Shown in pieces: positions 58,609-64,000 of a DNA stretch of 64,000 nt. The DNA is from Batkoa obscura. Lineage: Eukaryota > Entomophthoromycota > Entomophthoromycetes > Entomophthorales > Batkoaceae. Positions within the stretch are counted from its first letter, which is position 1, and each line of letters opens with the position of its first letter. Both the position numbers and the translations under genes were made by a program. The notes under the pieces are model-generated. The model saw nothing but the letters and a program-made list of their open reading frames with translations, had not been told where the DNA came from and made no database searches. The DNA lies in contig JASVEC010000031.1 in assembly GCA_030770535.1 (NCBI GenBank), forward strand, positions 124,001 to 188,000, written 5' to 3'.

Positions 58609-60489
58609 TTAAAAACTAGTAGGTAAATCTCCTTTACCACCAGCTTCTGTATAAACAAGTTTCGAAATAGCAATAGCTAAGTCATCGCATTCTTGACGAG
58701 TATTTGCTTCAGCATATACTCTTACAACATCTTCAGTACCAGAAGGTCTAACAAAAGAGCGACCCTTGTTATATTTGGCAACAATTTGATCAATCTTCTC
58801 TTGAAGACCAGCTGGATGAGTTAATTTACGTTCTGCATCAGTGGTTTGGAAAACATTACGATCTTGAACTACAACCTTGGCCAATCTATTTGGAAGATCG
58901 GTGTAGGCAGTATCCCATTCACTTAAGCTCCAGTTACGATGTGCAAGAATAACCTCAACCAAAAGCATATCTGAAAGGGCATCACCAACAGCTTGATTGA
59001 TAAGGTCTAATACAGCAGCGAGGCTAGCAAGGGCCTCTGCTTGAGCAGGAGATTGGGTTTTATGATTTTCAATGGCACTTAAAGCAGAAGGACCGAAAAG
59101 GACTGTACCATGGCCATTGGCTTCAAAGTAAACACCAATATCAAAGCTTTCAGCTTCATGATGAAGATGTTTAACTCCAGTTTTGGCACATGCTACAGGA
59201 ACTTTTAAAGTATCTTTAAGGTAAGCAGTAGAGCTACCATTAGCATAAGCAGTTTGTACAACACCTACTTGGAGATGACCCAATCCAGCAGCATTGACTA
59301 ATTCAATTAAAAACATAGCGGCAAGGGTAGAAATTTTGTCACCATCCAATAGTTTTAATGAGTGGTTAGTTGGATCAGTGTAAAAGTAAATAACGCGATC
59401 AGCATCGCCATCTAAGGCACAATAACGAGCTTTAACATCTGGCTGGACTTGGTTTGGGAATTTAAAGGTGGTTTTGACGTAATCAGCACCAGACTAATTA
59501 ATTGTATAAATGAAAATAATAAATAGTTCATAATCTTGCTTACTTGATAGTTAAGTTTTTCTTGTGAATCGATATCATCATTAGTAATATTAATTTGTAA
59601 ATATTTGATACCAATTTCTTCGGCTAACTTTTTAAGTTTAGGTGCTCCAACACCATTTGCACAATCAACAGTTAATGGTGAAGGTGGATTTCTCCCTTTC
59701 TATTTAAAAAATAAATATAGGTTAAAAATATCAAAAATACTACATACGAGAAGAGTTTTGAAGGCGCCAGAAAGCTTGCTATAGTATCCAGCTTCAGTAG
59801 GTTCTCCATAAGGTTTAGGAGTATTAGCGGTATTTAAACATCTTACAATATAATGGAGTTGAGGGGTAGTAAGTACGCCTTCATCTTTGTATTCTGAGCC
59901 AACAGCTTGGAGACCGTGAACTAAAGATTCAATAAGCTTAGGTCCAGAAGGTCTTTTAAAGAGGTTAAATGTTGAGTATTTATAATATTATAAAAATACC
60001 TTGTATCACGACCAATGATTACATGGGCTGGTGTAGAGTTATCAATTGAAAGCTCGGTAGAAAGCTCTTCAACATATTTTAAAAGTTCATCTGGATCTGC
60101 AATATTGGCTAATTTTGTAACATAGGCTTCCCAAGATTGTTCCAACATCTCACCTAAAGGATCAACGACTTTGACGCCATTATCCTTAAAAATAAATAAA
60201 CTTAAATATAAATGCTAAAAAATCATTACTTGTGCTGGGTTATGGGAAGCAGTTACCATAACACCTATTGTTTTTCCACCTAATTTTCTAGATCTTAATG
60301 CAGCAATCAAACCAACCCTAAAAAATACAGGATCAAGAAGTTCACTCCTTTAAAATTTATTAATACTAAAATATTAAGTTTAAAGCTTTTTTACTTCATA
60401 CGAAAACCAGCGGTACCATAAGAATATTGGATATTTGACTTAGGATGGTTTTTAGCAAGAGTCACGAAATTTGTTTTATCAATGGCCAT
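58609..60489 (-). CDS. PCM1: phosphoacetylglucosamine mutase
   Basis: Six exons, 60395-60489, 60230-60317, 60000-60184, 59748-59952, 59544-59699 and 58609-59493, give 537 aa with consistent phases. All four alpha-D-phosphohexomutase motifs are visible: the catalytic-serine loop TASHNP (Ser56), the metal-binding loop [12 protein letters not shown], a sugar-binding loop near [11 protein letters not shown], and the phosphate-binding loop [15 protein letters not shown] near the C-terminus. The early serine loop and FEANGHG identify the AGM1/PCM1 class. The enzyme turns GlcNAc-6-phosphate into GlcNAc-1-phosphate on the route to UDP-GlcNAc, which feeds chitin, N-glycans and GPI anchors. Confidence 0.95.
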
Positions 60490-60997
60490 TTTTAATAATT
60501 CTATAAAAAATAAAGATGTTAGCGGTTTATATAGTTTTTAAATTCCTTTTCCACATCACCACTATTTTTATTTGCTCTATTTTTAGTTAGCATTTGTCTC
60601 CTATTGGTTAATATTCTACAACATGTCATAAACCTTATCATTCATTAGATTTATTAATAAAGTTAAATTAAATGATGGAACTACTATATGATTATAAAGC
60701 AAATGTAATATTTCACTATACTTGAGATAAAAGTCTGATATGAAAACATTTCTTTAAAATTAATGATAAAAGGGATCCCATTTACTCAAGATTGGTACCA
60801 AGTCAATATAGTATTAGCTAAAAAATCGGGAAATTTATTATCACAACTAAAGAATAGTATAAGAAACTGTGAAGGAATAGCCAAATGAAATAAAAATAGA
60901 TTCTATGATACGAAGAATAATAAAGAATGAATAAAGAATACAAAAATAGTAAATTTTGAGAACTCTATAAACAATTGTACATTTTAAAGTATTAAAT
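60490..60997. other. AGM1 promoter region up to transposon
   Basis: About 0.5 kb, AT-rich, with no ORF. It ends at the AAAT target duplication of the 2.46-kb transposon. Confidence 0.5.
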
Positions 60998-61019
60998 GGG
61001 GCTGTCCTAATTGGTTTCA
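60998..61019 (+). repeat. left terminal inverted repeat
   Basis: Twenty-two bases beginning GGGGCTGTCC; 18 match the right terminus read in reverse complement. Confidence 0.8.
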
Positions 61020-61307
61020 GAATCTACTTAGAAATTAATCCAAATTTAAAATTCCAAGTTTGTGTTCAATATAACGGTTAAATCTAAAAAGCCTAAAATT
61101 AAATGTCTCTATTTAAAACTTATTTTAATTGTTTCCTTTTCTTAAATAGCTAATTTTCCTAACTATATATTTTATGTTAGTTCTGTTAGATATTTAACAG
61201 ATATATAATATATAACTATATGATTATATAATTATATAAATACATAATTATATAAACACAGTTATTTGACTTTATTTGACTTTATTTTTTGTTGAAATAA
61301 AAATAAA

Positions 61308-63011
61308 ATGCAAACTTTCATAACTAAACTTCGAAATGGAATTTTTGAAAACTTCAATACAATAGGGAGGAGTACACAATATAAACATTGTAATTCATTT
61401 ACATCAATTTTAAAAGCTACTTATAACAACCCAAGGTTCATGGAATTTTATAATAAAACAAAACAAAGAAAAGATATATTATCAAAGTTTACTATCGATA
61501 ATAATAAACTTAATCAAGTAATGTATAAAATTAGTGCTTTAAGGGAAACAGGAAACAAAAGTCAGCAAGTAGCGTTATTATCAACTATAGCTTCAGTATA
61601 TTCTTTTGATGAATGTAAGAGTTTTGGGTTTAATATAAATAGAAATCAATATGATTATTCAAAAACAAGTAATAATAATAAAATATCAACATTAAAACCT
61701 ATTATTAAAAATACAAAAAAAATTAAAGATGACCAAATTGAAACTATCATACAATATTTACTAAATGATTCAACTATTTCATCAAGATTTAATAAAAAAA
61801 ATAACGATAGTAAATATTCATCAGATAATATATATATATTAAATAAAAGTAGAAGAATGATATATAGTAAATATTTGAATGATCTAAGAGATAAAGCAGT
61901 AGCTAGGTCAACGTTCTTTAAATATATACCAAGTAATTTCAAAAATCCAGCAAGAAAAACGGATCTATGTAATATATGTACCCAGTATACAGTTAGGAAA
62001 AAGTTATTTGAAAATAAAATAAATACAGCAAAAAACAAAACAGAGATAGAAGAAATTTTCAACGAAGAAGAAAAGTTATACAAATTACATAAATTCTGTG
62101 TTGATACTCAAAAAAACACATTTAATGAAACTATCAAAAAATTAAATAACAAAAGTTGTATAATAGTTTTAGATTTTAAACAAAATATGGAAATAGGGAC
62201 AAGACCAGATTCAATAAATCTAGATCATTATAATAAACAAGCTATATCAGTATTAGGCTTTGGTGTATTATATTTAAAAGATGATAAAACAATAGGCAAA
62301 GTTTACTTTGATTATTTATCTGAAATATTGAATCATGATTCAGCATATGCAGGAGATTGTTTAATCGATTTAATCTCTACAGAGCTTCTATTTAAAAAGT
62401 TTACAAAAATTAATATATGGGCAGATACAGGAAATCATTTTAGATCCCAAGAGTTCTTACATTATATGTTTAAAGAAATTCATAAAATAAATAGTAGTTT
62501 GAATGTTAATCTTAATTTTTTTGCTGAGCATCATGGAAAAAGTATAGTTGATGGACATTTTGGAAACCTTTCAAAATGGAAAAGTAGTTTTGAAGCGTTA
62601 GGTAAAATAGAAGATATCGATCAATTAATTTCAAGATTTGAGGCTTTTATTTGTGAGCATAATAAAATTAATAACTCGACTGTTAATAATGGGAAAACAG
62701 ATATAATTTTTAAAAAGTATAAAAGAAACAAAAATACAAAAAGAATAATAGAGATGCAGGGCATTAAGAAGTATTTACACTTTATTAAACATAACAATAA
62801 ACTACATTGTTATCCAGTATCTGATACATCAAAAAAAAGCGATATAGTCCCAATTAAAGTTATAGAGTCTATAGAAAACAGAAAAATTAAAAGATCGATC
62901 CCAGCTTACCTTACGAAGATAACAGAGAATTTAAAAATTTCGATATTTACTAAGCAAGTAAGTAGTTTGTTGAATGATAGAAATAGATTGTTAAATGTTA
63001 GGATTACTTAA
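61308..63011 (+). CDS. DDE-like transposase
   Basis: An intronless ORF of 567 aa. The N-terminal third is basic and helical with a probable DNA-binding part (RDKAVARSTFFKYIPSNFKN). A C2HC zinc site follows (CNIC at 221-224 with H261 and C264). The catalytic core has D289 (IIVLDFKQN), D373 (NIWADTGNHFRSQEF) and a third acidic position around D415 (HHGKSIVDGHFGNLSKW), the spacing expected of an RNase-H-fold transposase. The C-terminus is Lys/Asn/Ile-rich. Codon use is extremely A-rich, more so than the host genes around it. It would cut and paste the element bearing the GGGG ends. Family assignment is open; Sola is a guess from target-site length and the acidic triad. Confidence 0.78.
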   Translation: MQTFITKLRNGIFENFNTIGRSTQYKHCNSFTSILKATYNNPRFMEFYNKTKQRKDILSKFTIDNNKLNQVMYKISALRETGNKSQQVALLSTIASVYSFDECKSFGFNINRNQYDYSKTSNNNKISTLKPIIKNTKKIKDDQIETIIQYLLNDSTISSRFNKKNNDSKYSSDNIYILNKSRRMIYSKYLNDLRDKAVARSTFFKYIPSNFKNPARKTDLCNICTQYTVRKKLFENKINTAKNKTEIEEIFNEEEKLYKLHKFCVDTQKNTFNETIKKLNNKSCIIVLDFKQNMEIGTRPDSINLDHYNKQAISVLGFGVLYLKDDKTIGKVYFDYLSEILNHDSAYAGDCLIDLISTELLFKKFTKINIWADTGNHFRSQEFLHYMFKEIHKINSSLNVNLNFFAEHHGKSIVDGHFGNLSKWKSSFEALGKIEDIDQLISRFEAFICEHNKINNSTVNNGKTDIIFKKYKRNKNTKRIIEMQGIKKYLHFIKHNNKLHCYPVSDTSKKSDIVPIKVIESIENRKIKRSIPAYLTKITENLKISIFTKQVSSLLNDRNRLLNVRIT

Positions 63012-63020
63012 GTTATTAAT

Positions 63021-63158
63021 AGCTAAGTTAATAAATAGTCAAAGAACAAGTAACTGTAATAATATGTAAAAACTATTATTACTTGTACTATATAGGGATG
63101 GTCAATTATAGTTTTGGGGCTGACCACTCCCTCCCATGCAGCTATTTATTAACTTGGC
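63021..63158. repeat. nested hairpins in the transposon's right part
   Basis: Outer arms 63021-63038 and 63142-63158 (TAAGTTAATAAATAG paired with its complement) enclose two more stems. These are 63046-63064 with 63074-63086 (ACAAGTA..TAATAATA) and 63094-63104 with 63121-63132 (AGGGATGGTCA with TGACCACTCCCT). This may be a transposase-binding or terminator structure, or a nested fold-back insertion. Confidence 0.65.
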
Positions 63159-63439
63159 AATATATTAATAATGTAATTATAACATTAAAGTAGTTTATTT
63201 ATTTGATAATAAATCTACAATGTTGGTTATAAAGCAGTTGATAATAAATATTTCTCAATTAAGCTTTATAAGAACATGTATTTAAGATCTAGTAGAAATT
63301 CAACTAACTTACAGTATGAGCTATAATATAATGGTTTAGAACTGTGTTTGGGTACTTTTGTTTTAATAAAAGATGTGATTTTATAGAATTTTAAGCGAAG
63401 TTTTTAAAATACAAATTTTTTTAAAATTGGATAAAATAA

Positions 63440-63461
63440 TGAAACTAATTCAGACAACCCC
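63440..63461 (-). repeat. right terminal inverted repeat
   Basis: Ends ACAACCCC. Read inward it is GGGGTTGTCT, followed at positions 19-25 by TTCATTA, a word found at the same place in the reverse-oriented miniature elements. Confidence 0.8.
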
Positions 63462-63905
63462 AAATACTAATCATAGAAGCATTTTTTATTTTCTTAATTC
63501 TAATTTTTAGCTATTTAAAATTTTGAATGCTTTAATATTTTAAAATAAAAATAGATTAATGTGAGCAAGGCAACAATTAATGCTAGTTTTATACCTTAAT
63601 ATGGATTGTAATATATATAATAATCACAACTCAATCATCATACTCAAATAATATTTAAAAGAAGGAAAAAATGATGAACTCAGAAAAACATCTCCATATA
63701 TTTCATGGAAATTTATTTCTTTAACCCTAATAACTATTTTATGTATTGCTACATTTTATCCTTAAGGTGCTCATTATCTATTAAAATGCAGAACACATTT
63801 ACGTTATGTTAGATTTATTAACAACATTTAAATAAAAATTAATACTTAAAGTTTACTTTTGTATCTACATATAACATTTTTTTTCAATTATATATTTTGT
63901 AAATT
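63462..63905. other. gap between transposon and right-edge gene
   Basis: AT-rich, with a partial miniature element at about 63645-63695. Nothing else is seen. Confidence 0.45.
63645..63695 (+). mobile_element. partial miniature element, copy 14
   Basis: Only the right half is recognisable: TCAAATAATATTTAAAAG, GGAAAAAATGATGAA, then AAACATCTCC at the end, followed by ATAT. The left half is lost or diverged. Confidence 0.55.
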
Positions 63906-64000
63906 TTAAGGAATAGTAATCTGAGGCCTTTGAGCAAACCTTTCAACATGATCCCCGCCCTGGTTAAATTGGGGGAATACAACATAGCCAGGTAAATTAG
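63906..64000 (-). CDS. 3' end of an unrecognised gene, cut by right edge
   Basis: An open frame of 31 codons ending at TAA 63906: NLPGYVVFPQFNQGGDHVER then FAQRPQITIP. Base composition rises sharply here (several GC-rich codons) compared with the flanking AT-rich DNA, as at other coding exons in this window. The gene lies mostly outside, so no function can be offered. Confidence 0.6.
   Translation of the reverse strand, partial: NLPGYVVFPQFNQGGDHVERFAQRPQITIP

Larger units (their letters stand above)
60998..63461 (+). mobile_element. complete-looking DNA transposon, 2.46 kb
   Basis: Terminal inverted repeats start GGGGCTGTCCTAATTGG on the left and, read inward from the right, GGGGTTGTCTGAATTAG; 18 of the first 22 positions agree. 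Both sides are flanked by AAAT (60994-60997 and 63462-63465), a 4-bp target duplication. Inside is one open reading frame (61308-63011) for a DDE-like transposase. The subterminal right part (63021-63158) is a nest of hairpins. The 4-bp duplication and acidic-triad protein recall the Sola superfamily, but I cannot place it without a search. It probably inserted recently, since ends and gene both look whole. Confidence 0.82.

Noticed and set aside
61655-62083. 142-aa minus-strand ORF
   Set aside because: Antisense of the A-rich transposase gene.

Overview
The window looks like nuclear DNA of an early-diverging, zygomycete-type fungus. It is very AT-rich and split by many short GT-AG introns of about 40-60 nt. 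It carries fungal forms of core genes (Pob3 without an HMG box, an Eaf3/MRG15 with chromo-barrel and MRG domains, Chl4/CENP-N) beside genes lost from budding yeast, such as a UBE2T-like E2, TRAPPC13 and a roadblock dynein light chain. An entomophthoralean such as Conidiobolus would fit, but that placement is inference.

Layout: 0-5.5 kb holds an unrecognised gene cut by the left edge, a multi-membrane RING-H2 gene, mitochondrial ribosomal uS15m and a 119-aa unknown. 5.6-9.1 kb has TRAPPC13 converging on CENP-N/CHL4. 10.1 kb has a secreted ML-domain lipid-binding protein. 12.4-22.7 kb is rich in gene expression: PRP40, NC2-alpha, POB3, EAF3/MRG15, then a plasma-membrane-type syntaxin. 22.8-28 kb has a kelch membrane protein and an F-box protein. 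30-35.4 kb has tRNA-Gly, ALG5, a UBE2T-like E2 and a patatin lipase. 36.3-43 kb has SEC8 with about 26 introns and a SANT-domain protein. 43.6-48 kb has two more members of the membrane RING family. 48.9-58.2 kb has UFD2, a secreted histidine acid phosphatase and dynein light chain roadblock. 58.6-60.5 kb has phosphoacetylglucosamine mutase. 61.0-63.5 kb is a complete-looking DNA transposon, and the right edge holds the last exon of an unrecognised gene.

Several genes share pathways: exocytosis and trafficking (SEC8, syntaxin, TRAPPC13), ubiquitin transfer (three RING genes, UBE2T-like E2, UFD2, F-box), chromatin and transcription (NC2-alpha, Pob3, Eaf3), and sugar donors for the cell wall and glycans (AGM1, ALG5). 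They are not operons; the clustering may be chance.

The most interesting signal is a family of ~95-bp inverted-repeat elements (about 14 copies, all between genes, with 4-bp AT-rich target duplications). Its ends resemble those of the 2.46-kb transposon at 60998-63461, which encodes an intact 567-aa DDE-like protein. Together they look like an autonomous element and its miniature derivatives. Exon boundaries were read by eye from reading frame and splice signals; no searches were run.
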